Positions 1 through 8,863 of a stretch of DNA of 64,000 bases are shown here, piece by piece (the stretch's first letter is position 1; every line of letters begins with the position of its first letter). The position numbers were made by a program, and so were the translations under genes. This DNA comes from JBFMFR01 sp040752025 (lineage in GTDB: Bacteria > Chloroflexota > Anaerolineae > Anaerolineales > UBA4823). Location: the NCBI GenBank assembly GCA_040752025.1, contig JBFMFR010000026.1, positions 1-64,000 on the forward strand, written 5' to 3'. The notes below the pieces were generated by a model, which saw nothing but the letters and a program-made list of their open reading frames with translations, ran no database searches and was not told where the DNA came from.

Positions 1-101
1 GCCGCTTGAGCAAAGATTATGAAGGTTTGGTAACTTCGAGCGAAACCTTTATCTACATCTCGATGACCAGAATCATGCTCCGTAGATTGGCCCGCTCATG
101 A
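1..101 (+). CDS. Transposase C-terminal fragment (IS5-like), cut by window start
   Basis: An open frame enters from the left edge (codons start at base 3) and ends with TGA at 99-101. Its last 32 residues include RLSKDYEGLVTSSE, FIYISMTRIM and LRRLARS. From family knowledge, this is the pattern at the C-terminus of IS5-type DDE transposases (usually RLSKDYE..., IYIAMIRLMLRRLA). Only the tail is visible, so intactness cannot be judged. Just after the stop lies a sequence resembling the terminal repeat of such elements, so an insertion sequence probably borders the glycan locus here. Confidence 0.65.
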   Translation, partial: RLSKDYEGLVTSSETFIYISMTRIMLRRLARS

Positions 102-120
102 CTTTTCAGACAGGTTCTAA
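1..120 (+). mobile_element. Right end of an IS5-like insertion sequence
   Basis: The transposase tail stops at 101 and is followed by CTTTTCAGACAGGTTCTAA (102-120). Its complement starts TTAGAACCTGTCTGAAAAG, which resembles the usual TAGAGCCTGTYTGAAAA-type inverted repeat of this IS group. The element boundary is therefore placed near 119-120. The other end lies outside the window, so the target duplication cannot be tested. Confidence 0.5.
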
Positions 121-141
121 GAAAATCCCGTAGCTGCGTAT

Positions 142-169
142 CTAAACTGCCCTCACCCCAGGCAGTTAG
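142..169. other. Imperfect inverted repeat upstream of the regulator
   Basis: CTAAACTGCC (142-151) and GGCAGTTAG (161-169) pair as a 9-bp stem with one bulged A and a 9-nt loop. No T-run follows, so it is not an obvious intrinsic terminator. It lies 25 bases upstream of the -35 box of the next gene and could be an operator or a chance hairpin. The rest of 121-193 shows nothing recognisable. Confidence 0.25.
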
Positions 170-193
170 CCCACAATTCCCCAAAAATCATCC

Positions 194-221
194 TTGACCT
201 ATTACAATCAAGAGTTATAAT
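194..221 (+). promoter_or_regulatory. Sigma-70-type promoter for the MarR-like gene
   Basis: TTGACC (194-199) and TATAAT (216-221) are separated by 16 bases. Transcription would start near 228, giving a leader of about 48 bases before the ATG at 276. This is the best conventional promoter near the left end and could drive the long run of genes that follows. Confidence 0.65.
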
Positions 222-275
222 TCAGCAATTGAATTTTAGCGCCGTAACATCTAAACACGCGGCGAGAAAATTACT

Positions 276-785
276 ATGAATCTTGAATCTCAAACAGACG
301 ATACTCGCGAACTGATCCTTCTAGAGCAGATCGAAAACGATCCGGACGTCACCCAGGCGTCTCTGGCAACCCAATTGGGCGTGGCAGTTGGCACGGTTAA
401 CTGGCATCTCAAGCGCCTGATCGAAAAGGGATACGTCAAAGTAAAACGAGCGCAGCGGCGCAAATTGCGCTATATCATCACCCCCGAAGGGTTGGCATTG
501 CGCGCCCGCTTGACCGTAAATTACATCGAGAACTCCATGCGCCTGTACCGCAAAACCCGCCAGCGCGTGCGCGATCTGCTCAGCGAAGTACGCCAGGCCG
601 GTTACGACCAGGTCCAAATCAAAGGCGACGGAGATATCGCCGACATCTGCCGCCTGACTTGCCTGGAGCAAGGCATCACTGTGAACAGTCCCAAAACTGC
701 CAATCCGAATTCGCCATCTGTCACCGCACGTTTACCAGCCCTGGAAGTACGCGGCACGAAAGTCTTCTTGAACATCGAGGATTGA
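276..785 (+). CDS. EPS-associated MarR/winged-helix regulator
   Basis: A 169-aa cytoplasmic DNA-binding protein. Residues 12-75 form a winged helix: the helix-turn-helix (TQASLATQLGVAVGTVNWHL) is followed by a wing rich in Lys and Arg (KVKRAQRRKLRY) and a TPEG turn typical of MarR-like regulators. A helical region (YIENSMRLYRKTRQRVRDLL) could dimerise. The C-terminal part (about 105-169, GDGDIADICRLTCLEQGI) resembles the sensor half of the MarR-type regulators found at the head of exopolysaccharide clusters. Its place as first gene of the locus, behind its own promoter, suggests local control of the polysaccharide genes. The ligand is unknown. Confidence 0.85.
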   Translation: MNLESQTDDTRELILLEQIENDPDVTQASLATQLGVAVGTVNWHLKRLIEKGYVKVKRAQRRKLRYIITPEGLALRARLTVNYIENSMRLYRKTRQRVRDLLSEVRQAGYDQVQIKGDGDIADICRLTCLEQGITVNSPKTANPNSPSVTARLPALEVRGTKVFLNIED

Positions 786-810
786 ACGAGCCAATTTTGG
801 AGAACAGAAC

Positions 811-1800
<990 letters not shown>

Positions 1801-1824
1801 GTTCTCAGGAGCGCCTTTTCCCTT

Positions 1825-2718
1825 ATGGCAACCAACGCCGGACAAACACCCCCTGCTTCCATAAAACTCGCCAACGAAGATGACAACTGGTCGTTAGTCA
1901 TCCGCCCGCAGCGCAATTGGCTCAACCTGCACCTGGGTGAACTGTGGCGCTACCGCGACCTGGTTGGCCTGTTCGTGAGCCGCGATTTTGTCTCGGTGTA
2001 CAAGCAGACCATTCTTGGCCCTCTTTGGTATCTGATCCAGCCACTGCTCACCACCGTCATCTTCACAATCATCTTCGGCCGCATCGCCAAGTTGCCCACC
2101 GACGGGCTGCCGCAGTTCCTGTTCTACATGTCCGGAACGGTTATCTGGGGTTATTTCGCCGATTGCCTGAATAAAACCTCGAATACCTTCATCGCCAACG
2201 CCCAGTTATTTGGTAAAGTTTATTTCCCACGCCTGGCAGTGCCTATTTCGATCCTGATCTCCAACCTGATCGCCTTTGCCATCCAGTTCGTGCTCTTCCT
2301 GGCTTTCGTGGGATATTTCCTGGCCAACGATGCGAACATCCGACCCAACTTGTGGGTACTGTTTACCCCGGTGTTGTTGCTCATCATGGCCGGCCTGGGC
2401 CTGGGCTTTGGCATCATCGTCTCATCCTTGACCACCCGCTACCGAGATTTGCGCTTCCTGGTGACCTTCGGCGTGCAGCTCTGGATGTATGCTACGCCAG
2501 TCATCTATCCGGTTTCATCCATCCCGGAAAACCTGCGTTTCATCATCCTGGCTAATCCGCTCACGCCTATCGTGGAAACATTCCGCTACGCTTTCCTGGG
2601 GGCGGGCACCCTGAGCATCGCCAGCCTGTTGTACAGCGCAGGCTTTATGCTGGTCGTTCTACTGATCGGCATCTTGCTCTTCAACCGCATCGAAAATACT
2701 TTCATGGACACTGTCTAG
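1825..2718 (+). CDS. ABC-2 type polysaccharide exporter permease (Wzm-like), first system
   Basis: A 297-aa inner-membrane protein with about six hydrophobic segments, beginning after a 60-residue cytoplasmic N-terminus. SVYKQTILGPLWYLIQPL and the late ATPVIYPVSSIPENLR...NPLTPIVETFRYAFLG region are hallmarks of O-antigen/teichoic acid export permeases (ABC2_membrane, Wzm/TagG). The next gene encodes the matching ATPase, only 8 bases downstream, so the two form a complete transporter for a lipid-linked glycan. AGGAG at 1807-1811 precedes the ATG by 13 bases, rather far. A second, shorter Wzm lies at 39025. Confidence 0.9.
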   Translation: MATNAGQTPPASIKLANEDDNWSLVIRPQRNWLNLHLGELWRYRDLVGLFVSRDFVSVYKQTILGPLWYLIQPLLTTVIFTIIFGRIAKLPTDGLPQFLFYMSGTVIWGYFADCLNKTSNTFIANAQLFGKVYFPRLAVPISILISNLIAFAIQFVLFLAFVGYFLANDANIRPNLWVLFTPVLLLIMAGLGLGFGIIVSSLTTRYRDLRFLVTFGVQLWMYATPVIYPVSSIPENLRFIILANPLTPIVETFRYAFLGAGTLSIASLLYSAGFMLVVLLIGILLFNRIENTFMDTV

Positions 2719-2726
2719 GGTGCATC

Positions 2727-4088
2727 GTGGGTATTGCAATCAAAGTCGAGAACCTCAACAAAGCCTATCGCCTGGGACAAATCAGCGGCGGCACCCTACG
2801 AGAAGATCTCAACCGTTGGTGGGCGCGCCGGCGCGGCAGACCAGATCCCTATCTCAAAATCGGTGCGGAATTTTCTATTCCGCCGGATGATCACGGCAAC
2901 CGCCAGGGCGAATACATCTGGGCGCTGAGCGATGTCAGTTTCAACGTAGAACAGGGTAAAGTTCTGGGCATTATCGGGCGCAACGGCGCTGGCAAAAGCA
3001 CCTTGCTCAAGATACTATCGCGCATCACCGCCCCCACTTCGGGCCAGATCAAAGTCAAGGGACGCGTCGCCAGCCTGCTGGAGGTCGGTACAGGCTTTCA
3101 TCCCGACTTAACGGGAAGAGAGAATATCTACCTGAACGGCGCTATCCTGGGCATGAATCGCAAGGAAATCAGCCGAAAATTCGACGAAATCGTGGATTTC
3201 TCCGAGGTCAGCCAATTTATCGACACCCCGGTCAAGCGCTATTCCAGCGGGATGTACGTGCGCCTGGCCTTTGCTGTGGCCGCACACCTGGAACCAGAAA
3301 TCCTGGTTGTCGATGAAGTCCTGGCAGTCGGAGATGCAGAGTTCCAACGCAAATGCCTGGGCAAGATGAGCGATGTGGCCCGTTCAGGGCGCACTGTGTT
3401 GTTCGTCAGCCACAATATGTCCGCCGTTTTGCGCCTCACCGAAGAGACCATCGTTCTGGATCGCGGCAAACTGGTACTGAACGCCGCCACCCCCAGATCT
3501 GTCGATTACTACATGTCCTCCGGGTTTGCCCAAATCGGCGAGCGGCGCTGGTTCGATAACGAAATCCCAGCCAACTCGGCCCCCTTCCGCCCGCTGGCCC
3601 TGCGCATTTGCGATGCCAAAGGGCAGGTAGTAGAGACCGTCCGATCTACTGAACCCCTCACGATCGAAATGCAATACTGCCTGGATGCGCCCATCACCGG
3701 CTTGCGCGTCGGCCTGTATTTGCAAACAGCGCGCGGCGAGCTGGTCTTTACTTCTTTTGATACCGATGACATTGCACAATTCGAGTCCCACACCACGCGC
3801 CAGGCCGGGAGCTACGTCAGCCGCTGTGAAGTCCCAGCCGACTTCCTCAACGAAGGGCGCTACGTGCTGGGCGTGAATGCCAGCTCCTATCGCGTCCAGC
3901 GCTATTTCCAGGATGAACAGGCGCTGACGTTTACCGTGGATGCTGCCGGCGCGCCGGGGATGCAGTGGCCCGAGGTGCGCCAGGGCCTGGTCCGCCCGCG
4001 CCTGAACTGGCAAATCAGGCCAGACAACGCCAGAATAGGCATAGGGAGCCGCCTCGATGCCGGTTCTGAGGAGCGCAATCTTGGCTAA
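2727..4088 (+). CDS. ABC exporter ATPase with C-terminal glycan-recognition domain (Wzt-like)
   Basis: A 453-aa ATPase partner of the preceding permease, starting at GTG. The nucleotide-binding domain spans roughly 1-260: Walker A GRNGAGKST, signature YSSGMYVRLAFA and Walker B ILVVDEVLAVGDAEF. About 170 further residues (290-440) form a beta-rich domain (RICDAKGQVVETVRSTEPLTIEMQY, GLRVGLYLQTARGELVF) like the Wzt C-terminal domain. In characterised systems that domain reads the terminal modification of the finished O-chain. A capped, chain-length-checked glycan is therefore expected for this exporter, whereas the second Wzt at 39827 lacks the domain. Confidence 0.9.
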   Translation: MGIAIKVENLNKAYRLGQISGGTLREDLNRWWARRRGRPDPYLKIGAEFSIPPDDHGNRQGEYIWALSDVSFNVEQGKVLGIIGRNGAGKSTLLKILSRITAPTSGQIKVKGRVASLLEVGTGFHPDLTGRENIYLNGAILGMNRKEISRKFDEIVDFSEVSQFIDTPVKRYSSGMYVRLAFAVAAHLEPEILVVDEVLAVGDAEFQRKCLGKMSDVARSGRTVLFVSHNMSAVLRLTEETIVLDRGKLVLNAATPRSVDYYMSSGFAQIGERRWFDNEIPANSAPFRPLALRICDAKGQVVETVRSTEPLTIEMQYCLDAPITGLRVGLYLQTARGELVFTSFDTDDIAQFESHTTRQAGSYVSRCEVPADFLNEGRYVLGVNASSYRVQRYFQDEQALTFTVDAAGAPGMQWPEVRQGLVRPRLNWQIRPDNARIGIGSRLDAGSEERNLG

Positions 4089-5793
4089 CCGGGCTGTACA
4101 GCACAACAAGCGCTCTTTGAAGCAGGTTCTGGGTGAACTGCCGCTGGCAGCCGAGATGTACTGGCAATTACGCCAGGGCGGCGGCCCGCCGTTGAAAAGC
4201 TTTTCACTGCACCGTATTCAGAAGTGGCTGCCCACTATCCGGGCACAGGCCGAAGCGGCTGTGCACCAGGACATTCATGGGCGAGAACACCCTTCCAAAC
4301 GGATTGTCATCTTCACCACGCTGCGCTATTGGATCGAGCACGCAGTCGTCATGGGCCTGGCGTTGGCCGGCCAGGGTCACCAGGTTACACTGCTCTACCT
4401 GCCCTTCCCGCAGTGGAAAAGACCTTACTCGCTTTTCGACCAGCGCCGCCTGAACGCCTATGCCCGGAAAACGCTGGCAGGGGCCGGGCCCCTGCTCCAT
4501 ACGATTTCCTTGCTCGACCTGCCCCAGGCGGCCCAGGAACAGTTGCCCCCTGCACTGGTCAAAATGATCGAAGAAGTATCCCTGCGCGACGCTCAATACA
4601 CCCTGCAAGTGGAGCAGGTAGAGACCGATGGCGATTTGCCCTCCGCCGATTTATATTACTTGCGCTTAGAGCGCAACTTACTTGCAGCCAGAGCCTTCAC
4701 CCACTGGGTGCAGTCGCTCCAGCAGCAGCGACCCGAAGTTCTGCTCACTCCGAACGGCAGCATCCTGGAGATGGGAGCCATCTATCAGGCCGCCAACCAC
4801 CTGGGCATCCCCACCGTAACTTACGAGTTCGGCGAGCAGCGCGGCCGTATCTGGCTGGCGCAGCAGTCAGAAGTCATGCTCCAGGAAACCGGCGCCTTGT
4901 GGGCAGCCTGGAAAGATACGCCGCTCTCTGAAGCGCAGTGGCAGCAAATCCGCGCCTTGTACGCTTCGCGCCAGAATGCCAGCCTGTGGGAGAATTTCGC
5001 CCGCCTGTGGCAGGGGCAGCCCAGCCAGGGGGGCGCACAGGTGCGTCAGGCGTTGGGGCTAGATCAGCGTCCCGTGGCCGTGCTGCCCGCCAACGTGATC
5101 GGCGATAGCCTGACGCTGGGCCGCCAGGTCTTCAGTGAAAACATGACCGAATGGCTGCAGCGCACCGTGCAAAGCTTCGTAAACAAAGAGCAGGTACAAT
5201 TGGTTGTGCGCATCCATCCCGGCGAACGCTACACCACCGGCCCTTCAGTGGCCGAGGTTGTGCGCAATGTCCTACCCGAGCTTCCCCCTCACATCCACCT
5301 GGTGCAGGCTGGCGACCCGATCAACACCTACGACCTGATCGAAATCGCCGACCTGGGCCTGGTCTACACCACCACGGTGGGCATGGAGATGTGCATGAGC
5401 GGCGTGCCGGTCATCGCTGCCGGGAAAACGCACTACCGCGGTAAGGGCTTCACCCTGGATCCCGGCACCTGGGACCAGTATTTCCACATGGTAGAACAAT
5501 TCCTGGATGATCCGCAGGCACACCGGCTTTCGCGCCCGCAAGTCGAGCAGGCCTGGCATTACGCCTACCGCTTCTTCTTCGATTATCCCTGCCCCTTCCC
5601 CTGGCATTTGTTGGATTACTGGAAAGAGTTGGAGACCTGGCCTATGTCTCGCGTTCTTTCTGCGGAGGGCCAGGCGCTTTACGGCAGCACCTTCCAATAC
5701 CTGATTGGAGAACCGCGCAAAGCGGAACCCATGGCGGAACAGGAAATTCCGCTTGGAGCAGAAAGTCCTGAGGATCCGTTCGAGGCAGCATGA
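4057..5793 (+). CDS. Capsule-synthesis-type protein (KpsS/CDP-glycerol transferase-like fold)
   Basis: A 578-aa predicted cytoplasmic protein. Its C-terminal half looks like a GT-B glycosyltransferase of the capsule-synthesis group: LVVRIHPGERYTTGPS, then LIEIADLGLVYTTTVGMEMCMSGVPVIAAG, the pattern where a donor nucleotide is bound. Residues 1-250 show no motif I can name. It resembles the gene at 21231 in size and layout. The ATG at 4057 overlaps wzt by 32 bases with GGGAG upstream. A TTG at 4081 with GAGGAG (4069-4074) upstream is an equally good start. Near the C-terminus a palindromic repeat (5734-5752) encodes AEQEIP in frame. Confidence 0.75.
   Translation: MPVLRSAILANRAVQHNKRSLKQVLGELPLAAEMYWQLRQGGGPPLKSFSLHRIQKWLPTIRAQAEAAVHQDIHGREHPSKRIVIFTTLRYWIEHAVVMGLALAGQGHQVTLLYLPFPQWKRPYSLFDQRRLNAYARKTLAGAGPLLHTISLLDLPQAAQEQLPPALVKMIEEVSLRDAQYTLQVEQVETDGDLPSADLYYLRLERNLLAARAFTHWVQSLQQQRPEVLLTPNGSILEMGAIYQAANHLGIPTVTYEFGEQRGRIWLAQQSEVMLQETGALWAAWKDTPLSEAQWQQIRALYASRQNASLWENFARLWQGQPSQGGAQVRQALGLDQRPVAVLPANVIGDSLTLGRQVFSENMTEWLQRTVQSFVNKEQVQLVVRIHPGERYTTGPSVAEVVRNVLPELPPHIHLVQAGDPINTYDLIEIADLGLVYTTTVGMEMCMSGVPVIAAGKTHYRGKGFTLDPGTWDQYFHMVEQFLDDPQAHRLSRPQVEQAWHYAYRFFFDYPCPFPWHLLDYWKELETWPMSRVLSAEGQALYGSTFQYLIGEPRKAEPMAEQEIPLGAESPEDPFEAA
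5734..5752 (+). repeat. GGAAC/GTTCC palindromic repeat, copy 1
   Basis: GCGGAACAGGAAATTCCGC lies in frame near the 3' end of the 4057 gene, translated AEQEIP. One base differs from the core GCGGAACAGGAAGTTCCG. Confidence 0.75.
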
Positions 5794-6704
5794 GCGATAT
5801 TAAGCACGATGTGCGCCAATTCTACGACCAGGTTGGCTGGCAGTTGGTGGGGGAGGATGTTTACCAGAACGCCCGCTACGAAGACCTGCGCCCGGTGGCG
5901 CGTGAGTACATTCACAAATGCCATCTGCGCCTCGCCCGCCACATCCAGCCGCAGGGACGCTTCTTCCTCGACGCCGGTTCTGGCCCGGTGCAGTACCCGG
6001 AATACCTGGAATATTCCCGCGGCTATCAATACCGGTTGTGTGCCGATATTTCCATCACCGCCTTGCAAGAGGCGCGCAAGCGCGTTGGCGCTCAAGGCCT
6101 GTTCGTGGTAGCCGACATCGCCAACCTGCCCTTTGCGCCAGAGAGCTTCGACGGTGCGGTTTCACTGCACACCATCCACCACCTGCCCGAGGAAGAGCAC
6201 CTGAGAGCCTACCAGGAAATCTATCGCGTCCTGGCCCCCGGTGGCTCTGCCGTAACCGTCAACAGTTGGGCAAAATCCCGCCTGCTGGCCCTCTTCGAGC
6301 CGCTGGTGCGCACAGCCAATCGCTTGCGCCATCGCCTCGAACGCGGCCAGCCTGCACAGCAGTCGCAGGATTCCACATCAGAAAATCCCGAGCCCGTTGA
6401 CCAGGATTTAGCCAGAGCAACGCCGCTCACCCGTTCCCGCGACGCCGAAGGCCCCAAAGGCACCTTCACCAGCCGCCACAACGTAGCCTGGATGAAAAAC
6501 GAGGTTGGCGCCTGCATGCCGGTAGAAATCCGCGTCTGGCGCAGCGTCAGCGTGCGCTTCTTGCGCGCCCTGATCCATCCGAAATTGGGCGGTCGCGCCT
6601 GGCTGCGCCTGCTCTATTGGCTGGAAGAGCGCTTCCCGCACTTTTTTGGCGAGCAGGGCAAATATCCTTTAGTTATCATCCGCAAGCCCCGAGAGGAGGC
6701 ATAA
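5790..6704 (+). CDS. Class I SAM-dependent methyltransferase
   Basis: A 304-aa cytoplasmic enzyme, start overlapping the previous stop (ATGA). The SAM-binding motif I reads FFLDAGSGPVQYPEYLEYS, motif II follows at YRLCADISITALQEA, and the post-motif SFDGAVSLHTIHHLPEEEH fits Methyltransf_11-type enzymes. The C-terminal 120 residues contain a polar linker (about 180-230) and an end rich in Arg and aromatic residues (WLRLLYWLEERFPHFFGEQGKYP). It probably methylates a sugar or a lipid-linked glycan of this locus; the acceptor cannot be read from sequence. Confidence 0.82.
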   Translation: MSDIKHDVRQFYDQVGWQLVGEDVYQNARYEDLRPVAREYIHKCHLRLARHIQPQGRFFLDAGSGPVQYPEYLEYSRGYQYRLCADISITALQEARKRVGAQGLFVVADIANLPFAPESFDGAVSLHTIHHLPEEEHLRAYQEIYRVLAPGGSAVTVNSWAKSRLLALFEPLVRTANRLRHRLERGQPAQQSQDSTSENPEPVDQDLARATPLTRSRDAEGPKGTFTSRHNVAWMKNEVGACMPVEIRVWRSVSVRFLRALIHPKLGGRAWLRLLYWLEERFPHFFGEQGKYPLVIIRKPREEA

Positions 6705-6713
6705 GCACACACA

Positions 6714-7724
6714 ATGAATTGGCATGAAAAAGTCGTCCTGGTCACAGGCGGCACAGGATCGTTCGGCAAGCAGTTCGTCAAAATCATGCTGGAGGAATAC
6801 AAGCCCTCTAAGCTGATCATCTTCAGCCGCGACGAGCTCAAGCAGCACGAAATGCGCGTCAGCGGCTTCGACCACCCCAGCCTGCGCTATTTCATCGGAG
6901 ATGTGCGCGACCAGTTGCGCCTGCGCCGCGCTATGAATGGTGTAGACATCGTGATCCACGCCGCCGCCCTCAAGCAGGTGCCTGCCTGCGAATATAACCC
7001 TATGGAGGCCATCAAGACCAATATCCTGGGCAGCAGCAACGTAATCGAAGCTGCCCTGGACGCCGGAGTAGAAAAAGTGATGGCTTTAAGCACCGATAAA
7101 GCCGTCAATCCGGTCAATCTGTACGGGGCCACCAAGTTATCCGCCGAAAAGCTCTTCGTGCAGAGCAACGCCTACGCCGCCGGCAGCGCCACTCGCTTTA
7201 GCTGCGTGCGCTATGGCAACGTGGTCGGCAGCCGCGGCAGCGTCATCCCGATCTTCATCAAGCAGCGCCAGAACGGTAAACTGACCATCACCGACACGCG
7301 CATGACCCGCTTTTGGCTCACCCTGGAACAAGGCGTGCGCTTCGTCATCCGCTGCACCGAGCAGATGCACGGTGGAGAGGTGTTCGTGCCCAAGATCCCT
7401 TCGACTCGTATCGTCGACCTCGCCAGGGAAATCGCCCCAGACGCCGAGCTGGACGTCATCGGCATCCGCCCGGGCGAAAAGCTGCACGAAGTGCTGATCA
7501 ACGAAGATGAAGCCCGTTCGACCGTCGAACTGGACGACATGTTCGTTGTGCAGCCCCTGGCTGCCCTGTGGTTCGGGCACGACTGGCAGTCACAGGGCCA
7601 AACTCTTCCGGATGGCTTCCGTTACACCAGTGAAACGAACCCGCGCTGGCTTTCCGTTGACGAAATCCGCCAGCTTGTTACACCTTTTGAGCTCGAAAAT
7701 CACAGCCTGTCAGAAAGCGAATGA
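6714..7724 (+). CDS. pseB: UDP-GlcNAc 4,6-dehydratase, inverting (PseB/FlaA1 type)
   Basis: A 336-aa short-chain dehydrogenase-type enzyme expected to convert UDP-GlcNAc to a 4-keto-6-deoxy sugar with C5 inversion, the first step to pseudaminic-type sugars. Seen: TGGTGSFG at 11-18, FSRDELKQHEMR, and STDKAVNPVNLYGATK giving Asp128, Lys129 and Tyr137, with the spacing of the catalytic D/K/Y set of H. pylori FlaA1. SRGSVIPIFIKQ and TMTRFWLTLEQGV-like segments also match the family. The GAGGAGG at 6693-6699 is a strong but distant ribosome site. No PseC aminotransferase follows, so the 4-keto product may be processed differently. Confidence 0.85.
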   Translation: MNWHEKVVLVTGGTGSFGKQFVKIMLEEYKPSKLIIFSRDELKQHEMRVSGFDHPSLRYFIGDVRDQLRLRRAMNGVDIVIHAAALKQVPACEYNPMEAIKTNILGSSNVIEAALDAGVEKVMALSTDKAVNPVNLYGATKLSAEKLFVQSNAYAAGSATRFSCVRYGNVVGSRGSVIPIFIKQRQNGKLTITDTRMTRFWLTLEQGVRFVIRCTEQMHGGEVFVPKIPSTRIVDLAREIAPDAELDVIGIRPGEKLHEVLINEDEARSTVELDDMFVVQPLAALWFGHDWQSQGQTLPDGFRYTSETNPRWLSVDEIRQLVTPFELENHSLSESE

Positions 7725-7765
7725 GCTGACAGCAGCACATTCACTGCACCTTATCAAACCATAAA

Positions 7766-7783
7766 CGGAACTTCCTGTTCCGC
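7766..7783 (-). repeat. GGAAC/GTTCC palindromic repeat, copy 2
   Basis: CGGAACTTCCTGTTCCGC, a perfect copy of the core in the minus orientation, lies in the 123-base gap between pseB and the next SDR gene. Apart from this repeat and the ribosome site, nothing was seen in that gap. Confidence 0.85.
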
Positions 7784-7847
7784 AACGCAACCCAGACACA
7801 AAAAATCTGAGGTAGCGTTACCGTAATCTTGCTGGCCGGAGGAGGCC

Positions 7848-8780
7848 ATGCGAATATTGATTACTGGGGCCAGTGGATTGTTGGGCATCAACCTGGCTCT
7901 GGAAGCGGCCAAAGACCACACCGTCTTTGGCCAGGTGCACAACCATCCCTTGCGCACCACCGTCGGGACTTCATCTCCCGCCTTCCAGGTAATCCAGGCC
8001 GATTTACTGGCCCCCCAGGCCGTGGAGCGCCTGCTCGAGCGAACGCAGCCCGAGTGGGTGATCCACTGCGCCGCCCTGGCGAACGTGGACGCCTGCCAGG
8101 CAGACCCGCACCAGGCGCGGCAATTGAATACCGAAGTCTCAAAACAACTGGCTTTTCTTGTCGCCAGGGGCGGAGCGCGCTTGCTGCATGTTTCGACAGA
8201 CGCCGTCTTCGATGGGCAGCGCGGCAACTACACCGAGGAAGATGAACCCAATCCCCTCAGCGTGTACGCCCAGACAAAATTAGAAGCCGAGCGCGCAGTG
8301 GCTGAAGCCAACCCGGATGCCATCATCGCCCGCGTCAACCTTTTCGGCTGGAGTCTGAGCGGCAAGCGCAGCCTGGGCGAGTTCTTTTTCTACAATTTGC
8401 AGGCTGGCAAACAGGTCATGGGTTTTACCGATGTATTCTTCTGCCCATTGTATGCCAGCTCCCTGGCGCAGGTTTTTCTGCAGATGCTGGGCCGCGGGCT
8501 GCGAGGCATCTATCACACCGTCAGCAGCCAGTGCATCAGCAAGTACAATTTCGGCCTGGCCATTGCCCACCGTTTCAGCCTGGACGAGAGCCTGATCCAT
8601 CCTACTTCGGTCGCTGAGGCTGGCTTGAAAGCGCCGCGTTCTCCCAACCTCACCCTGTGTACTCACAAACTATCCACAGCCCTGGGGGTCCCCCTCCCCA
8701 CAGTTTCCGCAGGTTTAGAAGCATTTTATACACATTATCAACAGAGTTATCCACAGTTCCTAAGGCAATTAGGCGCTTAG
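7848..8780 (+). CDS. RmlD-like NAD-dependent sugar reductase (SDR)
   Basis: A 310-aa extended SDR of the dTDP-4-dehydrorhamnose reductase superfamily (RmlD_sub_bind). The Rossmann motif TGASGLLGINLALEA begins at residue 6. VIHCAALANVDACQ, HVSTDAVFDGQ and YAQTKLEAE (Tyr-x3-Lys) follow in the family order. A true RmlD is encoded at 45785, so this copy more likely reduces another keto-sugar, possibly in the nonulosonate branch next to pseB and the NeuB homologue. GGAGGAGG just before the ATG is a strong ribosome site. Substrate uncertain. Confidence 0.82.
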   Translation: MRILITGASGLLGINLALEAAKDHTVFGQVHNHPLRTTVGTSSPAFQVIQADLLAPQAVERLLERTQPEWVIHCAALANVDACQADPHQARQLNTEVSKQLAFLVARGGARLLHVSTDAVFDGQRGNYTEEDEPNPLSVYAQTKLEAERAVAEANPDAIIARVNLFGWSLSGKRSLGEFFFYNLQAGKQVMGFTDVFFCPLYASSLAQVFLQMLGRGLRGIYHTVSSQCISKYNFGLAIAHRFSLDESLIHPTSVAEAGLKAPRSPNLTLCTHKLSTALGVPLPTVSAGLEAFYTHYQQSYPQFLRQLGA

Positions 8781-8806
8781 GCAGCCAAAGGTAAAACTTC
8801 TTCTCA

Positions 8807-8831
8807 CGGAACTTCTGAACGAAGCCGTTCC
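8807..8831. repeat. GGAAC/GTTCC palindromic repeat, copy 3 (longer loop)
   Basis: CGGAAC at 8807-8812 and GTTCC at 8827-8831 flank the loop TTCTGAACGAAGCC. It lies in the 83-base gap before the NeuB-family gene. The loop includes the GCGAAGC-like stretch seen in copies at 22219 and 26109. Confidence 0.65.
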
Positions 8832-8863
8832 ACCTGCATTGACCAACTCAAAAGGAGTCTGAT

